Source of the DNA: Craspedostauros australis
Taxonomy: Eukaryota > Bacillariophyta > Bacillariophyceae > Mastogloiales > Achnanthaceae
Assembly: GCA_026770025.1 (NCBI GenBank)
Contig: JAMXDE010000008.1
Location: forward strand, 2,728,001 to 2,792,000
Direction: 5' to 3'
DNA: 64,000 bases
Numbering within the stretch: the first letter of the stretch is position 1; each line of letters begins with the position of its first letter. The notes below the pieces were generated by a model. That model was given only the letters and a program-made list of their open reading frames with translations. It was not told the origin of the DNA and ran no database searches. Below, piece after piece: positions 32,001 to 41,141 of this stretch. The position numbers and the translations under genes are program-made.

Positions 32001-32900
32001 ATGCAATTCCGCCGGAAACCTCGCAAACTGAAGGACCGCCCGCTACTGCCCGTGATCATCGTCTCCACACCGATCCTCCTGATCTTCGCGATCGCCCATT
32101 TCGTGCGGGATCCTTCGTTGAATGCTGCCGCCGTCGCAGCGGATATTCAGATGAAGAAAGAAGCAGGCGTCATACCGCGAGGCCAGCTGCAGCCAGATGT
32201 CATCGTGTACAATAGCGTGGAAAGCGGTCGCAAGGATGCCGTGCGGTTCGAGGCCATGGGAGTGGAGCAGGATGGCACGAGACGCGTGCTGACCGTGACG
32301 GAGTGGGCCGAGCTGATGTCGCAGAATGACACGAAGGTTGCAACTGCCCTGGCGATGAACTTCACGCAGACGCTGAGAGACCTGCCGTTCCACGGGATGC
32401 GATGGGAGACCAAGGGTGTCACATCCGAGACGGCCCCAAGTACGAAGATGGAGTTTGCCGTGGTCAATGACGAGAGCTTGTACGAGTTCGCAGACAAGAA
32501 TCCAGATGAGCAAGCGTTTGCGAAGCATTTGCAATGCGATGGTGCTTCGCAAGATTGGAGCACGGGGGCTGTGGGCACAATGGTTCCTGGATGCGTGTTT
32601 ACGAACCTCGGTAAAAATGCTATCTTGGTATCACCGAAGAAGCTTGGAGAGAAGAAGGCGTACGGTCACCTGGCGGCGTTTGTCAGATCAGCACCAGACA
32701 ATCAGATCGCGGCATTCTGGTCACTGGTCGCCACGACGTATTTGGAAACGCTGGAGGACCGCGATGCACAAAATCCGCTTTGGCTGTCAACCGCGGGAGG
32801 TGGAGTGGCATGGTTGCACGTGCGGTTGGATGACCGACCCAAGTACTATCACTACCAGCCATTCAAGAAGGCGGCCGGCAGAGCACTGAGATGGTTCTGA
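32001..32900 (+). CDS. Membrane-anchored DUF6940-like protein
   Basis: I chose ATG 32001 (MQFRRKPRKLK) over the frame's first Met at 31923 because a TATA-like ATAATA lies at 31969-31974. The product has 299 residues. A basic N-terminus precedes one membrane segment (about residues 14-32, PVIIVSTPILLIFAIAHF). The rest is a soluble domain ending with GHLAAFVRSAPDNQ, WLSTAGGGVAWLHVRLD and RPKYYHYQPF. From memory this C-terminal signature matches DUF6940, a family of unknown function found in bacteria and some protists. The conserved His, Asp and Arg suggest a binding or catalytic site, but nothing is established. The membrane anchor is an addition to the usual bacterial length. Confidence 0.7.
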   Translation: MQFRRKPRKLKDRPLLPVIIVSTPILLIFAIAHFVRDPSLNAAAVAADIQMKKEAGVIPRGQLQPDVIVYNSVESGRKDAVRFEAMGVEQDGTRRVLTVTEWAELMSQNDTKVATALAMNFTQTLRDLPFHGMRWETKGVTSETAPSTKMEFAVVNDESLYEFADKNPDEQAFAKHLQCDGASQDWSTGAVGTMVPGCVFTNLGKNAILVSPKKLGEKKAYGHLAAFVRSAPDNQIAAFWSLVATTYLETLEDRDAQNPLWLSTAGGGVAWLHVRLDDRPKYYHYQPFKKAAGRALRWF

Positions 32901-33293
32901 CAATTATGCTGATCATGACAATGAAAACGGTAGTCGTGATGCGAAGTTCCTTCAACTTCTCTGCTCAATTTGCATATTTGAGGAGTGAGAGTGGCGATCG
33001 TTGAATACGATGACTGCGAGGGCGCCGAGAAAGAGACAGATAGGGCACTCTGCTTGCAAACTCCACAATTACATTCTTGGATGGGATGGTATGGTAAGAG
33101 ATACCAATGTTTTTGCAACAAGTTGTGCCGTAGATGCGCGGCATGAGATTGAAGCCAATTCAATTAAGTTCAATGCTGTTCGAATCTGCAACAGACCTTT
33201 ACTTCCATCCATTCCACGAATTCCATAGGTACTGCACTCATGAGGTGTCATCACCCAACTCAAGCCCACCCCTTCACATCATGTAACGTCCCA
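32901..33293. other. Convergent intergenic region
   Basis: Nothing recognisable. This is the shared 3' flank of the DUF6940-like and methyltransferase genes. Confidence 0.45.
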
Positions 33294-34076
33294 TCACGCC
33301 CTCGCAATCACGTAATACGTCGTCCCGAAATGCCACGTATCCACCTTGTCCACCACCAAGTTCGATTTCTCCAGCAGCCGATCCAAATCGCGATTCCAGA
33401 CGCATCCCCAATTCTTGGCGTGGCGTTCCGCATGCTTATCCAAATACTGCGTGATGAAATCCCACGTCTTGGATCGCCCATGTTCCAACAGCAGCACCTT
33501 CCCGCCGGGTTTGCAGACGCGCTCCATCTCATTGAGGACCTGCACAGGATCGTCGTAGCTGCACAGACCGAAGGTGTCCACGACGGTGTCGAAGGAATCG
33601 TTGGGAAAGGAGAGCTCCGAACTATCGGCTTGCAAACACGCGAATTTGGGTTTGGCTTGTGCTGCCGTCTCGGCCACCTTCTTGCGCGCCTGCAGCAGCA
33701 TCTGATCGGAAGAATCGATGAGCACGACGCGATCGACGGTTGATTTGGGATAGTAGGACAGGTTGCGGCCCGTGCCAGCGCCGACCTCCAGCACCGTGCC
33801 TTTGGCATGGAAATACAGCAGGGAACGGCGCAGCAAGTTGATGCCCATGGCCAGTTCGTCGCGTCCGATCTGCGCATCGTAGAACTCGGCGACGTGCTGA
33901 TACTGTTCGTTGCGCTTCGGGTTATCCACGAAGGAGGCGACGTCGCGCAGTCGGTGCTGCGTGTCATGCACGTCCTGCTGATTGGCCTTCATTGAGTTGT
34001 AGGCGTAGTAGCACGAGCCGATGTACACGATGCCGCCCGTCGCCAGGGCGCCGATCTTTTGGAAGTTGCTGGCCAT
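33294..34076 (-). CDS. OMS1-like membrane-anchored SAM-dependent methyltransferase
   Basis: I start at ATG 34074-34076 (MASNFQKIG), because the 27 codons above it in the open frame look like 5' leader. The product has 260 residues. One hydrophobic segment (about residues 7-26) precedes a class I methyltransferase fold: motif I VLEVGAGTGRN near 94-104, VLIDSSD after strand 2, and FDTVVDTFGLCSYDD plus KPGGKVLLLEHG as motifs IV-VI. The ubiE/Methyltransf_11 core with a single N-terminal membrane segment resembles yeast Oms1, a mitochondrial inner-membrane protein linked to respiratory-chain assembly. Mitochondrial location is inferred. The octamer TAGTCGTA lies 46 bp upstream of the start. Confidence 0.8.
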   Translation of the reverse strand: MASNFQKIGALATGGIVYIGSCYYAYNSMKANQQDVHDTQHRLRDVASFVDNPKRNEQYQHVAEFYDAQIGRDELAMGINLLRRSLLYFHAKGTVLEVGAGTGRNLSYYPKSTVDRVVLIDSSDQMLLQARKKVAETAAQAKPKFACLQADSSELSFPNDSFDTVVDTFGLCSYDDPVQVLNEMERVCKPGGKVLLLEHGRSKTWDFITQYLDKHAERHAKNWGCVWNRDLDRLLEKSNLVVDKVDTWHFGTTYYVIARA

Positions 34077-34580
34077 GATTCCTGTCACCTTGCTCCTTGC
34101 ACTTCTTCTTGCTCGTATGAGTAGTCGTATTTGTTGTGTTCGTTCGTTCCATTGCACTTGTCTGGCTTTCTGGTTGTGATGGGAGATCGAATGGATGAGC
34201 CAACCCCGTCAAGGCGAAGCGTGTGGTGCCGTCGGATGCGGAATCTTTCATTGGCTTCGCGAAGATGGGATAAGTTAGTCGTATTGGTCAATTGCCGCAA
34301 TTGCCAGCTCAGCCGCGAGGACCGCCAAGATCCTTTCTCCTCTTGGTGAATGGATTCTTGGGCGAGGACGTGGTCGTACTCGACCAATACCCCAATCTCC
34401 GACTTGCTTGGCTCAGCACCATCGGCATATAGTGCGAGTATTGTATTACATAACACTGCACTATTCCATTGATCTACCTTACGCTGCTCTCATTTGCCCA
34501 CGATGGCAACAAATATCACCACGAACTCTCGACACCACAACACATACACAGACACTTGACATGGTCACACGGTTGACCAG
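34077..34580. other. Intergenic, promoter of the methyltransferase gene
   Basis: No gene. It has two copies of TAGTCGTA (34122-34129 and 34276-34283). Confidence 0.5.
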
Positions 34581-36329
34581 CTAGTAGCTCCTGGCGTAGC
34601 GGAAGCTGCAGAATGGACATCCGTTGGTGCGTCCGCCGCAGGAGTAATCGCCTTTCGCGAGCTGGTTGTTGTGACACATGAGATCGCGCAGCATGACTTC
34701 CTGCGGCGACTGGCCCAACGGCATGCTCTGGCCGCCGTACTCCGGCGGGATATTCTCGATGGGAATCTGCTCCAGCAGCTCGTTGAAGATCTCCTCCTTC
34801 CCGCGCAGGATGCGGATCTTCGCCAGAGTGACTTCATCGACCATCGGCTTGACGACGTTCCAGATCATCTTGAACCATCCAGGGACGTTGATAACGAGGA
34901 CGCAACCGGCGCGTTCGGGATAGTGCTGCCCGGTGAAGGCGCTGCACTTCTTGACATATTCCACGCAGTCGCCGACGAAGTCCATCATGCGCATGCCCTC
35001 CAAGTCGATGACGGTGATGGATCGAGCGAAGTCATCGCGCTCCACGTACTGCCACTGGAACTCGGTGACCATGGCGTAATGACGCAGCAGGCTGGGCAGG
35101 TCTACGCCGCCTCGTTTGAGTGCTGCCAAGTCTGTTTTGGGTGGTCGTTCGTAGAACACGGGCGCTCCGTTGCGCGCTCGCAGGTGGTAGTAGTGCGGGT
35201 AATGCTGCTTGATCCAGTCAAAGTTGGGATGTGCGACCTGCAGGATGCTGTTGATCCCCGTCTCTTTGCGCCACTGCACCGTCGCCTCGAACCGACTTTG
35301 CCCTTCGACGGGATCCCCCTTGCCGGCTCTCAGGAATCGCAGCGGCAGTTCTTTCGGAACTGGTGGTGCCGGCAAAGGCGTGAAAGGATCCTCCGGTGTA
35401 TACAGCTGCGCGTGCATACCATACTCGCCCGATTGTGGCGATTGCGCAGCTCCTGCCAAGTTCGACGACGATGACGTCAACGAAGACGACGACGACGCCG
35501 GTGGGTATGGCGGAGGCGGTGGCGGAGATGACGAATGCACGACTGCATCCTTATCACACTGCTGGTGCTGCATGCCGCGCTGCGTCGGCGGGAAAGGGGG
35601 AGGCGGCGGCTGCTGCTGTTTACCATGATGCGGGTACTGTGGCGGGTGCGGCTGGTGCGGCTGATGAACGTTGTGAGCTTGCTGACCTGGTGGAACATCG
35701 CTGTAATCGAAGGTCTCGGCATCATGGAAGCCCGAGATAGAGACCGGACCAATATTGGAGCCCTCCAACGGCTGGTCTCCACCGCGGACGCCGAAGAGCA
35801 CTCTGCTGAGACTTTGACTACCGCCCTCACTGGCACCGCTGGCGCAACTGGCACCACTGGCATTGAACTTCTTCAGCAGCATGCGGCCATGCTCGTCGTG
35901 ACCATCATGCTCATCCAGCGCATCGAAGAATTGGTCCTCTGTGGGTGATGACGCAAAGAAAAGAGAATGCCACGGATCATCTGCGTACTCCACTTGTGAC
36001 GGTTCATCGTCGAATGCCAGCTGGGCCAGTATTTGGAACGCGTTGGCCTGCGTTGCAGCCTGCATCCCGTTGGCGCTGGGTTGCTGTCCTAGGAACGCGG
36101 CTCCCGAATCCATGCTCAACATGCTTGTATCGATCTCTGTCCAGAGATGTTGCTTCAGGTGTTGCTTCAGGTGTTGCTTCAGGTGTCGTGCTTCCCTCAC
36201 TCCTGCTGCTTCTTGATCAGGCTTCGCGTTCTCAACGTTCTTCGCCTTTCTCTCGTTTCTCTGCCTCTTCGTGCAGGTGTGGATGGAGAGCTGCTCGCAC
36301 GGATATATCCCTAATGCCAAGTCAACCAC
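34581..36329 (-). CDS. Sec14-like CRAL-TRIO lipid-transfer protein
   Basis: The frame has 582 codons. The long N-terminal half is disordered, rich in Pro, His, Gln and Ser, with poly-Pro runs. The C-terminal part (about residues 330-545) is a CRAL-TRIO N helix pair plus lipid-binding domain: LRFLRAGKGD, FYERPPKTDL, ITVIDLEGMRM, HYPERAGCVLVINVPGWF, MVDEVTLAKIRIL and PPEYGG. Sec14 proteins exchange phosphatidylinositol and another lipid between membranes. A Cys-rich end (DYSCGG, CPFCSF) follows the domain and could bind metal. The start is uncertain: Met 36120-36122 (MLSMDSGAA) is as likely as 36329, since the first 69 codons include a 12-bp repeat encoding KQHL. Confidence 0.85.
   Translation of the reverse strand: MVDLALGIYPCEQLSIHTCTKRQRNERKAKNVENAKPDQEAAGVREARHLKQHLKQHLKQHLWTEIDTSMLSMDSGAAFLGQQPSANGMQAATQANAFQILAQLAFDDEPSQVEYADDPWHSLFFASSPTEDQFFDALDEHDGHDEHGRMLLKKFNASGASCASGASEGGSQSLSRVLFGVRGGDQPLEGSNIGPVSISGFHDAETFDYSDVPPGQQAHNVHQPHQPHPPQYPHHGKQQQPPPPPFPPTQRGMQHQQCDKDAVVHSSSPPPPPPYPPASSSSSLTSSSSNLAGAAQSPQSGEYGMHAQLYTPEDPFTPLPAPPVPKELPLRFLRAGKGDPVEGQSRFEATVQWRKETGINSILQVAHPNFDWIKQHYPHYYHLRARNGAPVFYERPPKTDLAALKRGGVDLPSLLRHYAMVTEFQWQYVERDDFARSITVIDLEGMRMMDFVGDCVEYVKKCSAFTGQHYPERAGCVLVINVPGWFKMIWNVVKPMVDEVTLAKIRILRGKEEIFNELLEQIPIENIPPEYGGQSMPLGQSPQEVMLRDLMCHNNQLAKGDYSCGGRTNGCPFCSFRYARSY
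36148..36183. repeat. 12-bp tandem repeat near the Sec14-like gene start
   Basis: Three perfect copies of TGTTGCTTCAGG. They would encode HLKQ-type repeats if the upstream start is used, or be 5' leader if the start is at 36122. Confidence 0.85.
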
Positions 36330-36987
36330 TGTCGCTGCTCTTGCAAGAAGCTCGAGAGATCGTACTTTGTGAATGAATGAGTTGTCTCTCCAGAGTGTTG
36401 GTCGTATGCATTAATAATAGTAAGGGAGACACCCTTTCCACTCGGTTGGGCACAACTCAGCGAACCCACGTGCTGGATGACAACAATGCGCTCTTGTGTT
36501 TTGTCGTTTCTCTCCTCTTCTGGCGACGACACCCCAAACAACACTTTCTCCACCAGGGAAGTGACGGAAGCTTTGGAAACCACGACGGGAAATGTGGCGC
36601 GTCACGCAAGTCACAAGCATCATCGCCCAACCACAACAGCTGCGCGAACAAAATGTCGAATCCATTCAAAAAGGTTCTTTTTTGAAATTGCGCACGGACG
36701 AAGCGTTTAGTATACTATATGCAGATGCATTCTAGTACACCATGCAACTGCATGATACCAAATACGTGATACTTCTTGTTCTGTTTTGCATGTCTCGCCA
36801 TTTTTCTCCGAAGCCTTGTTTGTCCGATTCGTCCTTAAGGAAATGGTACACAAACAATGGTTGTGTTGTCGACATGAACGTAGTACGGTTTTCGGGATAT
36901 CTATCGTCTTCCTTGGAATCGTCCCAAGATTCATGGAGCAGCTCAACAATGTGCCAAGACGTTATGACGGTTATTGTGTGTTCCGTT
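36330..36987. other. Intergenic, upstream of the Sec14-like gene
   Basis: No supported gene. A 95-codon plus-strand frame (36742-37029) and a 102-codon minus-strand frame (36732-37040) overlap head-on, and I see no domain in either. Part of the region is AT-rich. Confidence 0.35.
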
Positions 36988-37521
36988 TTAAAGGGTTTTC
37001 CGTTGTCGGAACACATCGGAGTCACATAATCGGAACACAACGGCTCTGTGGTGCAACTCGGTGAACGTTGTCATGTGGATGTTGTCGTTGTCGGATGCCG
37101 TTTGACTGTTGTCGTTGTTGGGGCCATCTTCGTCGTCGCTCTCTCCCAGAGTGGAAGCACTGGCGCTGATGGGAAAGACGAGCATCCATGAAAGGGGCTG
37201 CTTTCTCTCAAGTTGAAGGACTGGGAAGCAACCGCAAAGCCACATGAAGCAATCCATCAACAGTGATACCTCAGGGCAAGGAGCTTCGTGCGCTTCGTGA
37301 GCTTCGATTCGCATCTTTCTCATCTCAGCTCCTTTTGATGTCGCTGCGATTGGAACTGTACGAGACGAGCTCATCGGATCCACCTTGATCGCCTTTCCCA
37401 TCACGTCCATCAAGCAGCGCAATAGTAGAAACGGCAACAGAAGCAGCAGCAGCAACAACAACCGACGCAATAGAGTGACGGAAGCGAAATTGGCACAGAA
37501 TCCATTCACAGGTCTGCGCAC
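36988..37521 (-). CDS. Possible small membrane or secreted protein
   Basis: A 177-codon frame begins with a poly-Leu hydrophobic segment (residues about 18-35), encoded by a CAG/CAA-rich run. It continues with a Cys-containing middle and an Asp/Asn/Ser-rich end (SDDEDGPNNDNS) of the kind common in genes of this window. No family is recognised. The Leu run may be a microsatellite by-product, so coding status is doubtful. Confidence 0.3.
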   Translation of the reverse strand: MRRPVNGFCANFASVTLLRRLLLLLLLLLPFLLLRCLMDVMGKAIKVDPMSSSRTVPIAATSKGAEMRKMRIEAHEAHEAPCPEVSLLMDCFMWLCGCFPVLQLERKQPLSWMLVFPISASASTLGESDDEDGPNNDNSQTASDNDNIHMTTFTELHHRAVVFRLCDSDVFRQRKTL

Positions 37522-37887
37522 TTGTGCTCGTATGGTGCTGATACATAGGCTTTAGTCAACGCAACACGGTATTGACGCAATCAACGGACATCATCAGAAG
37601 CGGACCGAAGCTGTAGAAGAAGACAGCGTCGCATCGTCTCTTGTTTTCCTGGGATTCTCCTCTATTCTGCTTCAAGACAGACAGATACATGCACACACAC
37701 GGAGAGAGAGAGAGGGAAGGACAAAGACAGGCCTGGATAATCAGTGAAAACGGAAGCAAACACAATTTTACTTCCGCAACCGACGTCAACGTCAAAGCAA
37801 CAAGACTCATTGCACGGTGCACAAGTACCGCACTCGTACTCCCTACCATCACGCATCGCATCCTGCACTTTGCACGCGCTGCGCACG
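37522..37887. other. Intergenic before the disordered-protein gene
   Basis: No gene. A short ACAC/GAGA microsatellite lies at 37689-37713. Confidence 0.4.
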
Positions 37888-39642
37888 ATGTTCCTCGTTC
37901 GGTATTGTTCGAATTCAGCGGTCGACGAGGAGCACAAGCAGTACTGCCAGCTACTCAACAGCGGGGGCCGCAACTCCGACGAATGGAACAGATCGCTCAC
38001 GGGAGATTTCCATGAGGAAGTCCAGATGCCGCACTCCAGGACACAGCGCAGACGGTTGCTGGAGCGGATTGCCATGAAGCACGCACCGCAGTTGCTCAAG
38101 AAGTTCGGCAAGAACCGCAACCACATCCCGACGCAAGACTACGACTTCGGCGACATCAATGGCAACGAGGAGCTTGACATAAATACCAGTCTGGAGTTTG
38201 GACGCTTCAACGGCGAGCACTACGTATTCGACGCCTATCAGGACATTGCTCCAGGCATCATGATGCGGACCCCCTCCCCTCGTCGACGGCAATCCATGGG
38301 AGCGTCTGGACCAGCGGCATCATTGCCGCGATCGGCGACCAATCGACCGGCCAACATCATCACGGGCGAAGCTCTGTTCACGGACAGGTTCCAAAAAGGG
38401 ATGACGCTGTCACAAGTCCAGATGCAGTCTGGACGTCCGCTGAGGGAGATTCGGCTAGATCCGACCCAGATCTCCCCCTCCATGAGCTCACCATCGTGCT
38501 CCATCGCCCACCATGACGTCGACGAACAGTACTTGCACGATGTGTTCCCACCCTTCCAACTGCAGCTGGATCTATCGTCGCCAACGCCCAACGATGTTGC
38601 TGCCACCCCGAATAACGACAACGATGACAACATTGACGCGGCCGGCAACGATGCACGCAACCCGGACAACAGCGCCGGCTTGGACAGAAGAGGCCATGCA
38701 ATGTCGAGGGTGTCACCTGCAGCGATAGCCGCGGCGGCTGTAGCGGAGCAAACCGTTTCACCAGCATTTTCAGATCCGCCCACCTTCCTTCAGTTGTCAG
38801 GTCAAACGCCGACGACCGCGACAACACCCTCACAAAGCCAATCTCGACGTCATCTGCACCTGCTGCAGCAACGACGATATCCACATCAGCAGCGACACGA
38901 TGATTGTAGATTCTTCGGGAATCAACGCGGTTCGAGATCATCGCAAGCCAAGGAATTGGACGATGGCGCCGTTTCGGGTTCAGAGGTTTGGGCAGAGGTG
39001 GTGCTTGCAGATGCCCCCGATAGCCCGTCCACGATCACAATGCCGGGATTCGAGACGACCAGCAGCGATGGTAGCAACCAGCGCTCCGCATCAGACGGGA
39101 CAGCGCGCACAACGAGCAATAGAAACAGCACCAGCACCAGCAACACTTCAGTGGTACGTAGCAGCACCAGCGGCCAGGGAAACGAAGATAGCAACGACAG
39201 CGACAGCGCAGGTGCCGATAAGGAAATCGCCCGTCCAACGACGGGTTTCCCACGACGTCAGTTGTGGAGAGAAAGCTACGACTCTCGAACAAGCTCCTTT
39301 CAGCAGCACAGCACGACCGCAGATCGCAAAGGGCGAAAAGATTCGTCGAGCGCGTACACGCGTTCCTCGTCCCATGTGGGCATCGATCACGCCTTCGGCG
39401 ATATGTCAGCACATTACGGTAAGAATCGACGCAGATCGTCCGCGTCTCGATTGGGTGAAGGTGGATCGCACGCCAAAGAAAACCGTAAGTCCGGCAACGC
39501 CCGATCCCAAGCATCGCCCGCGCACCGCCGATACGTCGATCCGTTCGACCACAAGAAAACGACGAAGGATGCCATAGATTGGGACTATTCCTTCATCCCC
39601 CTGTCCAGCAACCGAGCAGCTTCCTCCACCAACAAGCTCTAG
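37888..39642 (+). CDS. Unrecognised, mostly disordered protein
   Basis: From ATG 37888 (MFLVRYCSN) the frame has 584 codons. It is open 48 codons further up, but that part looks like leader. Residues about 1-110 look folded and helical (EEHKQYCQLLNSG, RRRLLERIAMKHAPQLLKKFG). The rest is low-complexity, rich in Ser, Thr, Asn, Asp, Gln and Arg, with many SR/RS and SP sites that could be phosphorylated. It ends with a short ordered segment (RYVDPFDHKKTTKDAIDWDY). I recognise no family. Codon use is smooth and the frame long, so I regard it as a real host gene. Confidence 0.65.
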   Translation: MFLVRYCSNSAVDEEHKQYCQLLNSGGRNSDEWNRSLTGDFHEEVQMPHSRTQRRRLLERIAMKHAPQLLKKFGKNRNHIPTQDYDFGDINGNEELDINTSLEFGRFNGEHYVFDAYQDIAPGIMMRTPSPRRRQSMGASGPAASLPRSATNRPANIITGEALFTDRFQKGMTLSQVQMQSGRPLREIRLDPTQISPSMSSPSCSIAHHDVDEQYLHDVFPPFQLQLDLSSPTPNDVAATPNNDNDDNIDAAGNDARNPDNSAGLDRRGHAMSRVSPAAIAAAAVAEQTVSPAFSDPPTFLQLSGQTPTTATTPSQSQSRRHLHLLQQRRYPHQQRHDDCRFFGNQRGSRSSQAKELDDGAVSGSEVWAEVVLADAPDSPSTITMPGFETTSSDGSNQRSASDGTARTTSNRNSTSTSNTSVVRSSTSGQGNEDSNDSDSAGADKEIARPTTGFPRRQLWRESYDSRTSSFQQHSTTADRKGRKDSSSAYTRSSSHVGIDHAFGDMSAHYGKNRRRSSASRLGEGGSHAKENRKSGNARSQASPAHRRYVDPFDHKKTTKDAIDWDYSFIPLSSNRAASSTNKL

Positions 39643-40061
39643 CCTTTCAGCGCAAAGGCGGAATTGGCAGACCACGTCGAGTAGGAAGGAATACTGAGAC
39701 CGTTTCTCCAATCGAACGAGGAGAATTCTACTTTGACCACCCCGTTGACTGCTCAGTAAGAGGAATAGAGTTGCACTTGCAGCTCATACATGAGTAGAAG
39801 ACATCTTCGTAGCCACTTGACAACAAGCACAAAACAAAGAGGAATGTTCAAGTTGTGGAGTGGCAGAGAATATGCGTCCGTGCTTATATCAGTGGATCAA
39901 AGCGCTGCTGTTATAAGTGTGTCAAGGATGCCAGAATATTGCACTCTTGTGACAGCCGAATGGACTGCTATATAACTCGCTATTCCACTCGTAGCTCAGT
40001 TCAGCCTGACTCGATTCGGCTCAGCTCAACTCAATAGTACTCTACTTGTTTGTGCAGCACT
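39643..40061. other. Convergent intergenic region
   Basis: Nothing recognisable in the shared 3' flanks. Confidence 0.45.
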
Positions 40062-41141
40062 TTAGGCGTCATCCCACTGTCTTGGATTGACACGGATCGT
40101 CATTTCGCCCTCCTGGAAGCCGTATCCGACGATCGCCTTGCAGGCCATGCGGTACAGTGGGCGTCGCCTCAATATTTGCTCCTCCTGGGTCTTGGCTGGA
40201 TTCAGCAGCCCCATGCCCGACGTGATGCTGACCACGCACGTGGCGCAGGTCCCTTCCGCACCGCAGTCGCCCATTCCGCCGCTGTCGAATCGCTCGCTGA
40301 GGGGATCGTTAAGCTTGACACCGCGCGTCAGCATGGCACGTCGCAAGTTCTCGCCAGCAAACAGCTCCAATCGCATGTCGGGTTCCTCCATGGCCGGCGG
40401 GTACTGCAGATTGATGGTGACCTTGGGCTTGCGACGCAGTCGCTTGACGGTGACCACGACCGTTTCGTTTTCCGTTTCTTGTGCCGGCAGACTCAGGATG
40501 GCATCGACGGTCTTGTCGTAACCGTAGCATTCGGTGTAGACCGAGTCCATCTCTTCAACCTGCGTGATGCCTTGCGCATCGTCGGATGTGACCGTCTTGG
40601 CGGCCTTCTGGATGGCGATACCCGCGATGGAATCGCCCGGTAGCAAGTCGCTGCCGTCCGCCGGGCTGCCATCCACGACGCCGTTGACGACGGTGATGCC
40701 CAATCCATCCTCGCGGCCGCCAGCGATTTCCAGCAATTCAATACCCAAGCCTTGTCCCAGGATGCGGGGGAATGCCACCGTCACGGTGTCGACCATGATC
40801 TCCTTTTCGGACTTTGCGGCGAGGTAGACACCTTCCTCGCGCAGGGAGGACTCCATCATGAGGACGGCAGTCCATTCTTGGGCAATGTCGTCCAGCGGCA
40901 GGTTGTACTGATTCATGTCGACGTTGACATCGCCGGCACCTTGGAATGTGCTGGCGGACGACGACGACGACGACTGCTTCGTCGATGTGGCATGCTGGAC
41001 CGTGCGGCTATGCCGTGGTTGCTGATGGAACGCAATGCCGCTGGTGAGTACGAAGGCATGCGATGTCCAGACGAAAGACGACGACGACGACAGCACAAGA
41101 AGCGCCGACGGCAGCATGAAGCGTGGCGATGGAAGGATCAT
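40062..41141 (-). CDS. Plastid-targeted PDZ and 2Fe-2S ferredoxin-like protein
   Basis: From ATG 41139-41141 the product has 359 residues. The frame opens 19 codons earlier, and a further Met at 41117 is also possible. A signal peptide (ALLVLSSSSSFVWTSHA) ends before Phe-Val, the A-F type cleavage motif of diatom plastid preproteins, and a Ser/Thr-rich transit segment follows. A PDZ-like fold (about 150-210) contains DGLGITVVNGVVDGSPADGSD. A ferredoxin-like domain has Cys ligands in C-x5-C-x2-C (GDCGAEGTCATC, about 294-305) and a fourth Cys in YRMACKAIVG (near 331). Such a domain would hold a 2Fe-2S cluster for electron transfer, and PDZ would tether a partner. Location in plastid stroma or thylakoid is inferred. 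The C-x5-C spacing differs from C-x4-C of photosynthetic ferredoxin. Confidence 0.8.
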   Translation of the reverse strand: MILPSPRFMLPSALLVLSSSSSFVWTSHAFVLTSGIAFHQQPRHSRTVQHATSTKQSSSSSSASTFQGAGDVNVDMNQYNLPLDDIAQEWTAVLMMESSLREEGVYLAAKSEKEIMVDTVTVAFPRILGQGLGIELLEIAGGREDGLGITVVNGVVDGSPADGSDLLPGDSIAGIAIQKAAKTVTSDDAQGITQVEEMDSVYTECYGYDKTVDAILSLPAQETENETVVVTVKRLRRKPKVTINLQYPPAMEEPDMRLELFAGENLRRAMLTRGVKLNDPLSERFDSGGMGDCGAEGTCATCVVSITSGMGLLNPAKTQEEQILRRRPLYRMACKAIVGYGFQEGEMTIRVNPRQWDDA

